39,819 nucleotides of DNA from Desulfuromonas sp. (lineage in GTDB: Bacteria > Desulfobacterota > Desulfuromonadia > Desulfuromonadales > BM103): NCBI GenBank assembly GCA_002869725.1, contig PKTY01000026.1:1-39819 (forward strand), given 5' to 3'. The position numbers and the translations under genes were made by a program. The notes under the pieces were generated by a model. That model worked only from the letters and a program-made list of their open reading frames with translations, did not search any database and was not told the origin of the DNA. Below, in pieces: positions 28,369-36,587 of the stretch (position 1 is its first letter; every line of letters begins with the position of its first letter).

Positions 28369-30456
28369 ATGCTCAAGATTGAAAATCTGCATGTTCATTA
28401 TGGAAGCGCCGAAGCGTTGCGCGGAATCGACCTGGAGATCGCCGGCGGCGCAACCATCGCCTTGGTCGGTGCCAACGGTGCCGGCAAGTCGACGCTGCTC
28501 AAGGCGGTCATGGGGCTGGTCAAGCCGAGTCGGGGGCGGATTCTGCTTGATGGCAAGGAGGTCACAGGGAACTCTCCGCGACGCATGGTGCAGCTTGGCC
28601 TGGCCCTCTCCCCGGAGGGGCGGGAGCTATTTGGCGACCTGACGGTTCTGGACAACCTGCGCCTTGGCGGGCTGGCTCTCGGAGTCTCCGGAGTCCAGTT
28701 TGAGGAACGGCTGGCTGAAGTTTGCGACCGTTTTCCCAAACTGGCCGAACGACTGGAGCAACGGGCCGCCACCATGTCCGGTGGTGAGCAGCAGATGGTG
28801 GCCATGGGCCGCGCACTGATCGCCCGGCCGAAACTGCTACTTCTCGACGAGCCGAGCCTCGGCCTGGCCCCCTTGGTCACCGACGAAATCTTTGCTATCA
28901 TCCATCAGCTGAGCCGTTCAGGGACCACGATCCTGCTGGTCGAGCAGAATGCTGCCCGTGCTCTGTCGGCCTCAAGCTACGCCTATCTGCTTGCCAACGG
29001 TCGATTGGTCGAGCAGGGGGAGAGTGCGGCCCTGCTTTCCAACCCGAGCCTGCGCCGGGCTTTTTTGGGAGCGGCGTCGGAACAGAACCCTGCAGCCAGC
29101 CGCCTTGGTGCCGCCGGCCTGACCAATATTCGCCTGGAGAAACCTGACATGCAGCAGAATTTCATGCCAAGCTTTACCTCACCGGAGCAGCTCCAGAGCC
29201 ATCAACTGAGGGGGTTGCAGTGGACGGTCAGACATGCCTACCAGGGTTCAAGCTTCTACCGGCAGTCCTTCGAGGGCGCCGGCATCGACCCGGAACAGAT
29301 CAACTCCCTCGATGACCTCAGCCGCCTGCCGTTGACCAGCGCCGACGATCTGCGCGATGGTTACCCCTTCCCTTTGCGCGCCGTCCCCTACGAACAGATT
29401 GTTCGCATTCATGCCAGTTCCGGGACTACCGGCAAGCGCAAGGTGCTGGCCTATACCCAGAAAGATATCGACGATTGGGTGCACTTCTTTGCCCGCTGTT
29501 ACCAGATGGCCGGGGTCAACGTCCTCGACCGGGTGCAGATTGCGGTCGGTTACGGCATCTGGACGGCCGGCATGGGGTTTCAGCTCGGCGCCGAAAAGCT
29601 CGGCGCCCTGGCGGTGCCGACCGGACCGGGCAATATCGACCTGCAGATCCAGTTCCTGCTCGATTTCCAGTCGACGGTCTTCTGCTCGACAGCTTCTATG
29701 GCCTTGCTGATGGCCGAGGAGATCCACCGTCGCGGGATTGCCGAGCGGATCAATGTGCAGAAGGTCATCTACGGCTCCGAGCGCTCCTCGAAATCGATGC
29801 GCCACAAGATCTCGGAGCTGTTTGGCGGCGCCGAACTGTTCGATATCACAGGCTTGACCGAACTGTACGGGCCCGGAACCGGCATCGAGTGCTCGCACCA
29901 CGACTGTATCCACTACTGGGGAGACTACTACCTGATGGAGATCATCGACCCTGAGACCCTCCAGGTCCTCCCGGAGGGGGAGTGGGGAGAGATGGTGGTC
30001 ACCTCGCTGTGCAAGGAGGCGGCGCCGCTGATTCGCTACCGGACCCGCGACATCACCCGGATCATCCCCGGGCATTGCAGCTGCGGCTCAATTCTGCCAC
30101 GGCACTCAAGGATCAAGGGGCGCTCCGACGATACCTTCAAATTCCGCGGGGTCAATATCTATCCGTCGAGTATCGACACCCTGTTGTCGAACATCCCTGG
30201 TCTCGGTTCCGAATTTCAGGTCTACCTGTTGCGGGACGGGGCCAGCGGACGGGATCAGATGCGCCTGGTGGTCGAGCGCGGCCAGGGGGTTGAGTCCGGC
30301 CGCACCCCGCAACTGCTCCACGAAATGATTCACCAGTTCAAAAAGCAGCTGCTGGTGACCCCCGACGTCGAGCTGGTCGATTACGGTCAGCTGCCTCGTT
30401 CGGAGCGCAAAAGCCAGCGGATCTTCGATGAGCGGATTCAGGATGAGATTGTGTGA
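28369..30456 (+). CDS. In-frame fusion: LivF ABC ATPase (codons 1 to about 233) plus phenylacetate-CoA ligase (PaaK)-like domain (from about codon 261)
   Basis: LivF motifs VGANGAGKSTLLKAVMG, MSGGEQQMVAMGRALIARPKLLLLDEPSLGLAP; no stop; then MQQNFMPSFTS...HASSGTTGKRKVLAYTQKD...ITGLTELYGPGTGIEC...LPRHSRIKGRSDDTFKFRGVNIYPSSID of PaaK. Internal ATG at 29149 with GGAG upstream could also start a free PaaK. Confidence 0.85.
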   Translation: MLKIENLHVHYGSAEALRGIDLEIAGGATIALVGANGAGKSTLLKAVMGLVKPSRGRILLDGKEVTGNSPRRMVQLGLALSPEGRELFGDLTVLDNLRLGGLALGVSGVQFEERLAEVCDRFPKLAERLEQRAATMSGGEQQMVAMGRALIARPKLLLLDEPSLGLAPLVTDEIFAIIHQLSRSGTTILLVEQNAARALSASSYAYLLANGRLVEQGESAALLSNPSLRRAFLGAASEQNPAASRLGAAGLTNIRLEKPDMQQNFMPSFTSPEQLQSHQLRGLQWTVRHAYQGSSFYRQSFEGAGIDPEQINSLDDLSRLPLTSADDLRDGYPFPLRAVPYEQIVRIHASSGTTGKRKVLAYTQKDIDDWVHFFARCYQMAGVNVLDRVQIAVGYGIWTAGMGFQLGAEKLGALAVPTGPGNIDLQIQFLLDFQSTVFCSTASMALLMAEEIHRRGIAERINVQKVIYGSERSSKSMRHKISELFGGAELFDITGLTELYGPGTGIECSHHDCIHYWGDYYLMEIIDPETLQVLPEGEWGEMVVTSLCKEAAPLIRYRTRDITRIIPGHCSCGSILPRHSRIKGRSDDTFKFRGVNIYPSSIDTLLSNIPGLGSEFQVYLLRDGASGRDQMRLVVERGQGVESGRTPQLLHEMIHQFKKQLLVTPDVELVDYGQLPRSERKSQRIFDERIQDEIV

Positions 30457-30538
30457 GGAAGGAAGGATCGAATTGCCACTTGCGCTGTGTCACTGAACTC
30501 TTGTTGCATAGCGTTTCACCGCGAGAAGGAGGAGTGAA

Positions 30539-31696
30539 ATGAAGCGAGGATTGTTGATGCTAGCGTTGATCGGATTGTGTGCCGGGAGCGCGATGGCCAA
30601 GGAGCCGATCAAGATCGGGGCGTTTTTTGATCTGTCCGGGCCGGCCAGTTTTATCGGTACGCCGACCAAGCTGGTGGCGGAGATGGTGGTCGACAGGATA
30701 AACAAGCAGGGGGGGGTGAACGGCGTGCCCATCGAACTGGTGATCGGTGATACCGAGGGGGATCCGGCCAAGGCGACCACCATCGCCAAGAAGTTCATCT
30801 ACAAGGAGAAGGTGGCGGCCATGATCGGCCCGACCCGCACCGGAACCGGCATGGCGGTCAAGAAACTGGTCGAAGAGGCAGGGATGCCGACCTTCATGAC
30901 GGTCGGCGGCGATCCGGTGATCATGGGCGGCGACAAGTTCGGCTCCTTCGAATATGTCTTCAAGTCTCCCCAGCGCTCGTCGGTGGCGGTCAAGCGGCTC
31001 TATATGTTTCTCCAGCAAAAGGGGCTCAAGAAAGTGGCCCTGCTGACGGCTGCTGATGGTTTCGGCAAGGACGGCGCCCGCTGGCTGACCAAGCTGGCCG
31101 CCGACTACGGTCTTGAGATTGTCGCCGAGGAATCGTTCGGCCCCAAGGATACCGACATGACCGCGCAGCTGACCAAGCTTAAGAACGCCGGTCCGCAGGC
31201 GATCGTCTGCTGGACCATTGGTCCGGCCGGGGCCATTGTCAGCAAGAACAAGGCCCAGCTCGGGCTCGACCTGCCGCTGTTCCAATGTCACGGCCTACCC
31301 GATCCCAAGTACATCGAGCTGGCTGGGGCGGCCAGCGAGGGGGACCGGATGCCGGCTACCAAACTGATGGTTGCGGGCGAACTTCCCGACGGCGATGTTC
31401 AGAAACCGGTGATCGACGAGTTCGTCAAGCTCTATAACGAGACCTATAATTACGACGAGCAGTTCCCGATCAACACCCACTCAGGTTACGCCTGGGATGC
31501 CATCACCATGGTCGCCAATGCCATGAAGCAGGTCGGAACCGAAGCCAAGGCGTTGCGTCAGGCCATCGAGCAGACCAAAAACTATGTGGGAATCTCAGGA
31601 GTCTACAACCTGACGGCCGAGGATCACAACGGCCTCGATGTCGACTCCATGGTGATCGTCGAAGTTAAGGATGGCAGGTTTGTGATGGCGCAATAA
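30539..31696 (+). CDS. livK: Branched-chain amino acid-type ABC transporter substrate-binding protein
   Basis: Signal peptide MKRGLLMLALIGLCAGSAMA; EPIKIGAFFDLSGPASFIGTPTK...KVAAMIGPTRTGTGMAV periplasmic-binding fold type I. Confidence 0.9.
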   Translation: MKRGLLMLALIGLCAGSAMAKEPIKIGAFFDLSGPASFIGTPTKLVAEMVVDRINKQGGVNGVPIELVIGDTEGDPAKATTIAKKFIYKEKVAAMIGPTRTGTGMAVKKLVEEAGMPTFMTVGGDPVIMGGDKFGSFEYVFKSPQRSSVAVKRLYMFLQQKGLKKVALLTAADGFGKDGARWLTKLAADYGLEIVAEESFGPKDTDMTAQLTKLKNAGPQAIVCWTIGPAGAIVSKNKAQLGLDLPLFQCHGLPDPKYIELAGAASEGDRMPATKLMVAGELPDGDVQKPVIDEFVKLYNETYNYDEQFPINTHSGYAWDAITMVANAMKQVGTEAKALRQAIEQTKNYVGISGVYNLTAEDHNGLDVDSMVIVEVKDGRFVMAQ

Positions 31697-31721
31697 CAGC
31701 CTGTTTCTCTGTAGGTTTTGA

Positions 31722-31758
31722 GGGGTCGGAGCGATCAAGCTCCGGCCCTGTCTCTTTT
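31722..31758. terminator. Terminator hairpin between convergent livK and the NAD-binding protein gene
   Basis: GGGGTCGGAGC (31722-31732) GATCAA GCTCCGGCCCT (31739-31749), one G-T wobble, then TGTCTCTTTT. Confidence 0.7.
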
Positions 31759-32663
31759 CAGGCGTGTTGTTCTGAAAAGCAGGCGCCGATCCCCTCAGCG
31801 TATGAGAGCGGGACGATGCCAAACGTCTCTGCCCAGACGCTTGGATCGCAAACATTTCCAGCCAAAAGCATGGTCAGCTGATCGCTTGTGATTGGGAAAC
31901 AGGATGCGTTCTGCATCAGTTGGACGACCGGCTTCATCAGTAGAACTGGCTGGTGGATTTTGCGCACCGGCTGGACGCCGATGGTCGCTCCGGTCAGGTC
32001 GAGAATCTCGTTGTAGCTGTAATCCCCTCCTCCACCAAGCAGATAGGTTTGTGAAATGGTCTGAGGCATCTGCAAACTCTTGACCAAGCTCTCCGCAACC
32101 TGCTCAACAGCGACTGGTTGCATCCGGTAGCGGCCGTCACCGATGACCGGTACCAGCGGCAGGCTGCGAATCATCCCGGCGAGCATCTCGACGAACTCCC
32201 CCCCGCGGCCGAAGATCAACGACGGCCGGAAGATGGTCCAGTCGAGATCTGAGTCACGAACGGCCTGTTCGGCCTGCCATTTCGTGCGGTGGTAGCCGGT
32301 TTTGGCCTCCGGCCCTGTGCCGTTGGCACTCATTTGCACCAAGCGCTGGACCCCCTGCTGCTTGGCGGCGGCCAGCAGGTTGCCGTTCGCTTCGACATGC
32401 AGACGCTGATAAGTGATGCGCCGACCCGGGAACTCACGGATGATGCCGACCAGATGAATGACCGCGTCGCAGCCGTCGAGAGCGTCGGCCAGACGCGCTG
32501 CTTCGGTGACATCCCCGTGACGGATTTCGATGGGGAGCGATGGGGGAAGCTTGTCTTCCGACCCTTTGCGTACCAGTGCCAGCACAGCGTGGCCGGCGGC
32601 AGCCAGTTGCCGTACAACCTCTCGGCCGACAAACCCTGTCGCCCCAGTAACCAGAACTTTCAT
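31758..32663 (-). CDS. NAD(P)-binding SDR/NDUFA9-like epimerase family protein
   Basis: MKVLVTGATGFVGREVVRQLAAAGHAVLALVR; DAVIHLVGIIRE; YHRTKWQAEQAVRDSDLDWTIFRPSLIFG. Confidence 0.88.
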   Translation of the reverse strand: MKVLVTGATGFVGREVVRQLAAAGHAVLALVRKGSEDKLPPSLPIEIRHGDVTEAARLADALDGCDAVIHLVGIIREFPGRRITYQRLHVEANGNLLAAAKQQGVQRLVQMSANGTGPEAKTGYHRTKWQAEQAVRDSDLDWTIFRPSLIFGRGGEFVEMLAGMIRSLPLVPVIGDGRYRMQPVAVEQVAESLVKSLQMPQTISQTYLLGGGGDYSYNEILDLTGATIGVQPVRKIHQPVLLMKPVVQLMQNASCFPITSDQLTMLLAGNVCDPSVWAETFGIVPLSYAEGIGACFSEQHA

Positions 32664-32716
32664 GGTCAGTGTCCTCCTCGCTGTCGTAACATCTACTCTC
32701 CTGTTTCCTCGCCGGA

Positions 32717-34159
32717 TTACCCCTTGATCACCGCCAGCGGCTTGAGGCGGGCGACGATCTTGCCGATCCCGGCTTGTTCCACCACATCAACCACTTCGGA
32801 GACATCCTTGTAGGCAGCAGGGATCTCTTCGGCCACCGTGGCGCGTCCGGCGGCCCGCACCATGATCCCCTGCCTGGCGAGTTCGGCGATAATGTCGCGA
32901 CCGCGCGCCGCCTTTTTGGCAGCATGTCGTGACAGCACGCGTCCGGCGCCGTGACAGGTCGAACCGAAGGTCTCGGCGAGAGCGCCGGCGGTGCCGACCA
33001 GCACATAGGAGTAGCGCCCCATGTCGCCGGGGATCAGCACCGGCTGGCCGATGCCGCGATAAGCGGCTGGAGTCTCGGGGTGCCCGGGGGGGAAGGCGCG
33101 GGTCGCCCCCTTGCGGTGGACACAGAGGCGCCGTTTCCGCCCTTCTCGCTCATGCTCCTCCCACTTGGCGATGTTGTGACAGACATCGTAGATGACACTG
33201 AGGCGCAGGTCGGCGGATTTCTTGCCGAGAACCGTTTCGAAGGTTTCGCGCACCCAGGAGGTGATCAGCTGACGGTTGGCAAAGGCGAAGTTTGCGGCGC
33301 AGGCCATGGCTGCCAGGTAGTCCTTCGCTTCGCGGCTGGTGAGGGGTGCGCAGCAGAGCTGGCGATCGGGGAGTTCGATACCGTAGCGGCGGGCCGCCTT
33401 GAGCATGGCCTTCAGGGAATCGTCGCACACCTGATAGCCGAGCCCACGGCTGCCGGTGTGGATACTGACCGTAACCTGGCCGGGGAACAGGCCTAGAGTT
33501 TCGGCGGCCTGCTGATCGAAGAGCTGTTCGACCTTCTGAACCTCGATGAAGTGATTGCCAGAACCGAGGGTGCCAAGTTGAGCCCGGCCGCGCTCCAGAG
33601 CTCGTGCGGACACGGCCTCCGGGTCGGCACCGGCGATGCAGCCAAAGGCTTCAGTGTGGTCGAGGTCGGCGCGGGTGCCAAAGCCTTGTTCGACGGCCCA
33701 GCCAGCGCCGCGGCTTAGCACCTTCTTCTCTTCGGCAATGCTCAGTTTCAGGTCGTGGCGTTGTGAACCGACGCCGGAGGGGATGTTCTGGAACAGGGTG
33801 TCGGCCAGCCGGGCAAGAGTCGGCTCGATTGCGGCGGCTTCGAGGTCAGAGCGCAGCAGGCGCACTCCGCAATTGATGTCATAGCCGACCCCGCCCGGGG
33901 AGACCACCCCCTCTTCGGCATCGAAGGCTGCCACCCCGCCGATGGGAAAGCCGTAGCCCCAGTGGATGTCCGGCATGGCCATGGCCGGTCCGACGATCCC
34001 GGGGAGACAGGCGACATTGCAGACCTGTTCGAGAGCCTGCTCTCTGCGTAGCTGGTCAATCATGCCGGCGCTGGCAAAAACCAGACCCTCGGTGCGCATG
34101 CCGCCCTGGCGGGGGATCCGCCAGCGGCAGGGGTCGATCTGTTCAAGTTTAATGCTCAT
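32717..34159 (-). CDS. rtcB: RtcB family tRNA-splicing/RNA-repair ligase
   Basis: AMAMPDIHWGYGFPIGGVAAFD...SPGGVGYDINCGVRLL...LGTLGSGNHFIEVQ...STCHGAGRVLSRHAAKKAARG. Confidence 0.97.
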   Translation of the reverse strand: MSIKLEQIDPCRWRIPRQGGMRTEGLVFASAGMIDQLRREQALEQVCNVACLPGIVGPAMAMPDIHWGYGFPIGGVAAFDAEEGVVSPGGVGYDINCGVRLLRSDLEAAAIEPTLARLADTLFQNIPSGVGSQRHDLKLSIAEEKKVLSRGAGWAVEQGFGTRADLDHTEAFGCIAGADPEAVSARALERGRAQLGTLGSGNHFIEVQKVEQLFDQQAAETLGLFPGQVTVSIHTGSRGLGYQVCDDSLKAMLKAARRYGIELPDRQLCCAPLTSREAKDYLAAMACAANFAFANRQLITSWVRETFETVLGKKSADLRLSVIYDVCHNIAKWEEHEREGRKRRLCVHRKGATRAFPPGHPETPAAYRGIGQPVLIPGDMGRYSYVLVGTAGALAETFGSTCHGAGRVLSRHAAKKAARGRDIIAELARQGIMVRAAGRATVAEEIPAAYKDVSEVVDVVEQAGIGKIVARLKPLAVIKG

Positions 34160-34171
34160 GGTTCTCCGTGG

Positions 34172-34597
34172 TTACAGGTCGAGGTAGACTCTGGCTTGCC
34201 ATCCTCCTGGCTGCCCGGTCAGTTCAGCCTGGTGGTAGGTGACGGCTTTTACCTGGTGCTCCACCGGGTGATCGTCAGGACAAAACTGCTCGCCGCAAAT
34301 CCGGGCGCACAGGCGAGTGTCATCCAGTTGTTCGATCCTGAATGCGACGGGAACCAGCCGGTCAACGTCAAACAGATAGACCAACTCATTGAGCCAGGCA
34401 ACCAGCAGCTCGGTCAGCTCTTCGGCCTCGACGCTGACCAGCTTCGACTCCTGGCAGCAGGCTTCAACCTCACCGAACAAAACCTCTCTCAGTCCCAGTG
34501 CAGCCTCGACGAACAGCCCCTCGAGGCTCACGGCCCAGGCTTCAATCCCGATGTCGGCGGTATGTGGCAGCAGGCGATGGCCGGCTGCCGCCCTCAC
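34172..34597 (-). CDS. Archease (GTG start)
   Basis: HTADIGIEAWAVSLEGLFVEAALGLREVLFGEVE...LVAWLNELVYLFDVDRLV...EHQVKAVTYHQAEL; next to rtcB. Confidence 0.93.
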   Translation of the reverse strand: MRAAAGHRLLPHTADIGIEAWAVSLEGLFVEAALGLREVLFGEVEACCQESKLVSVEAEELTELLVAWLNELVYLFDVDRLVPVAFRIEQLDDTRLCARICGEQFCPDDHPVEHQVKAVTYHQAELTGQPGGWQARVYLDL

Positions 34598-35112
34598 TGC
34601 CAGCGTTCCCAGTTGACCCGGCAGATTCGTGGTGAACCGCTCCAGTCGACCTGCAGCTCGCCACGATGGGCGCGATTGAGAACGCGTCCGAGGTGCTCGG
34701 CCAGCTTCTGCTCGGTGGTTTCGATCACCAGCGATTGATCCTCGGCAGTCATTTGCATGATCCGGGCGGTTGGGTTTTTCGCCAATACTCGCTCCGCTTC
34801 GTTGTCGAGAATATTGCGAATCTCCTGTTCATGGTTCCACAGGTAGTCACCACTCAGGGTGAGTATACCTTCTGGATAGTGCTCGGCAATCTTTTGACAG
34901 GCCGGGCAGGTCACCCATTGAACGTCGGGCCGGTTCTGCATCGCTTCGACAGTATGGGGATCAAGAAGCCAGCGTTTCTGCTGATAGAGGGCATGGCAGC
35001 TTTTGCAGATCGCCGGTTCTTTGTGGCCGCCTTCCGGCAGGTAGGGATCGTTGCTGGTGCGGGTACGGCCACGTTTGCTGCTGATTCCGAATTTTGCAAC
35101 ACTCCTCTGCAT
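34594..35112 (-). CDS. Zinc-ribbon-like protein, possibly BCAM0308 family
   Basis: Two CxxC pairs (CKSC...CPAC) spaced about 35 aa; stop overlaps the archease start (GTGA). Confidence 0.65.
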   Translation of the reverse strand: MQRSVAKFGISSKRGRTRTSNDPYLPEGGHKEPAICKSCHALYQQKRWLLDPHTVEAMQNRPDVQWVTCPACQKIAEHYPEGILTLSGDYLWNHEQEIRNILDNEAERVLAKNPTARIMQMTAEDQSLVIETTEQKLAEHLGRVLNRAHRGELQVDWSGSPRICRVNWERWQ

Positions 35113-35162
35113 GATGGCTCACCTCCAGGTAGGTCGTAAAAAGTTGCTCCCTTATGCTGTAA

Positions 35163-35171
35163 AGTATAACA
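35163..35171 (-). promoter_or_regulatory. Possible extended -10 for the zinc-ribbon/archease/rtcB operon
   Basis: Minus strand TGTTATACT (TGnTATACT extended -10) about 50 nt upstream of the CDS start; no clear -35. Confidence 0.35.
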
Positions 35172-35326
35172 GCCCAGGAGAATAATGGGTGGGATGCTGT
35201 GCTGGCTTCTGGCCAAAAATGAGCTATATTTCATAAAGCCAAGAATACTGCTGCCATCGCAGAAAGTCTCAAAGCCAAAAGGGTCAGCTCTTATTCCGAC
35301 AGGCCAAAGATTTTAAAAGATTTTAG

Positions 35327-35355
35327 TTGACAAAACACCGTTTTGATTCTAACAA
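35327..35355 (+). promoter_or_regulatory. Possible sigma70-type promoter for the hydrogenase operon
   Basis: TTGACA (35327-35332), 17-nt spacer, TAACAA (35350-35355), AT-rich repeat immediately upstream. Confidence 0.4.
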
Positions 35356-35465
35356 GTGGCGGGAGTGTTTTCCGAAAGACGAGTCAAAACAAGCTGTTAA
35401 TATATTCGTATATTTGAACATCTGGGTTGTCCGATTAATCATTGGGTCTCGAAAGGAGGTTCCGC

Positions 35466-36584
35466 ATGAAACCCGAGAAGGCTGCACCATCTGCCACAAT
35501 CCCCGAGGAGATTCTGGCGCGCATAGAGGCCAGGGGCATTAGCCGCCGAGATTTCATCAAGTTCTGTACAGCGACCACCGCTGCACTGGCTTTGCCGATG
35601 AGCTTTGTGCCGAAAGTCGCGGCGGCGATCGAAGACAAGCGCCCGCCGGTGATCTGGGTCGAGTACCAGAGCTGCTCGGGTGACTCGGAGGCTTTCCTGC
35701 GGGCCAACCAGCCGACGGCGGGAGAGATTATTCTCGACCTGATTTCGCTTGAGTATTCGGATGTGGTCATGGCGGCCGCCGGTCATCAGGCGGAAAAGTC
35801 CAAGTACGATGCCATGGAAAAGTACAAGGGCAAGTATATCCTGATTGTCGAGGGCTCAGTTCCCACAGGGGCCGACGGTGCTTATTGCACCATTGGCGGT
35901 AAAAGTGCCGTCGACGATTGCAAGAAGTTGGTGCAGAATGCTGCCGCAACCATCTGTGTCGGCTCCTGTGCCACTTTCGGCGGTCTCCCGGCGGCCGCTC
36001 CCAATCCGACCAACGCGGTTTCGGTTGGCGAACTGGTGCCGGGTGCGGCCATCGTCAATCTGCCCGGCTGCCCGGTCAATGCCGAGAATCTCACCGCCAC
36101 CATCGTTCATTTCCTGACCTTTGGCCGACTGCCTGCCACCGACCGCCTGGGAAGGCCGCTGTTTGGCTACGGCAAGCGAATTCATGACAACTGCGAGCGA
36201 CGTGGTCATTTCGATGCCGGTCAGTATGCCGAAGCCTTCGGCGATGGTGCCCATCGTCAGGGGCACTGCCTCTACAAACTCGGCTGTAAAGGTCCGGAGA
36301 CCTTCCATAACTGCCCGACGATCCGCTACAACGAGGGCACGTCCTGGCCGGTGATGGCAGGCCATGGCTGCATTGGCTGCTCGGAGCCCGGCTTCTGGGA
36401 TACCATGACCCCCTTCTACCGGCGGCTCCCCAAAGTGCCGGGGTTCGGTATCGAGGACACCGCCGACAAGATCGGCATCGGCTTGGCTGCAGCGACAGCA
36501 GTGGCCTTCGGTCTCCACGGGGTGGCAAGCTGTTTCCGCAAAGGCGATGCCATGGAAGAAGACAAGGTTGTCAAGGAGGACTAA
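35466..36584 (+). CDS. hyaS: [NiFe] hydrogenase small subunit, Tat-exported
   Basis: AAAGGAGGT SD before ATG 35466; Tat motif SRRDFIKF; IVEGSVPTGADGAYC, VGSCATFGG, LPGCPVN, CKGPETFHNCP, GHGCIGCSEPGFWD; C-terminal TM. Confidence 0.95.
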   Translation: MKPEKAAPSATIPEEILARIEARGISRRDFIKFCTATTAALALPMSFVPKVAAAIEDKRPPVIWVEYQSCSGDSEAFLRANQPTAGEIILDLISLEYSDVVMAAAGHQAEKSKYDAMEKYKGKYILIVEGSVPTGADGAYCTIGGKSAVDDCKKLVQNAAATICVGSCATFGGLPAAAPNPTNAVSVGELVPGAAIVNLPGCPVNAENLTATIVHFLTFGRLPATDRLGRPLFGYGKRIHDNCERRGHFDAGQYAEAFGDGAHRQGHCLYKLGCKGPETFHNCPTIRYNEGTSWPVMAGHGCIGCSEPGFWDTMTPFYRRLPKVPGFGIEDTADKIGIGLAAATAVAFGLHGVASCFRKGDAMEEDKVVKED

Positions 36585-36587
36585 ACG

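Noticed and set aside
35340-35375. Possible sigma54 site AGTGGCGGGAGTGTTTTCC upstream of the hydrogenase operon
   Set aside because: Lacks the invariant -12 GC of TGGCAC-N5-TTGC; the TTGACA-based promoter fits better.
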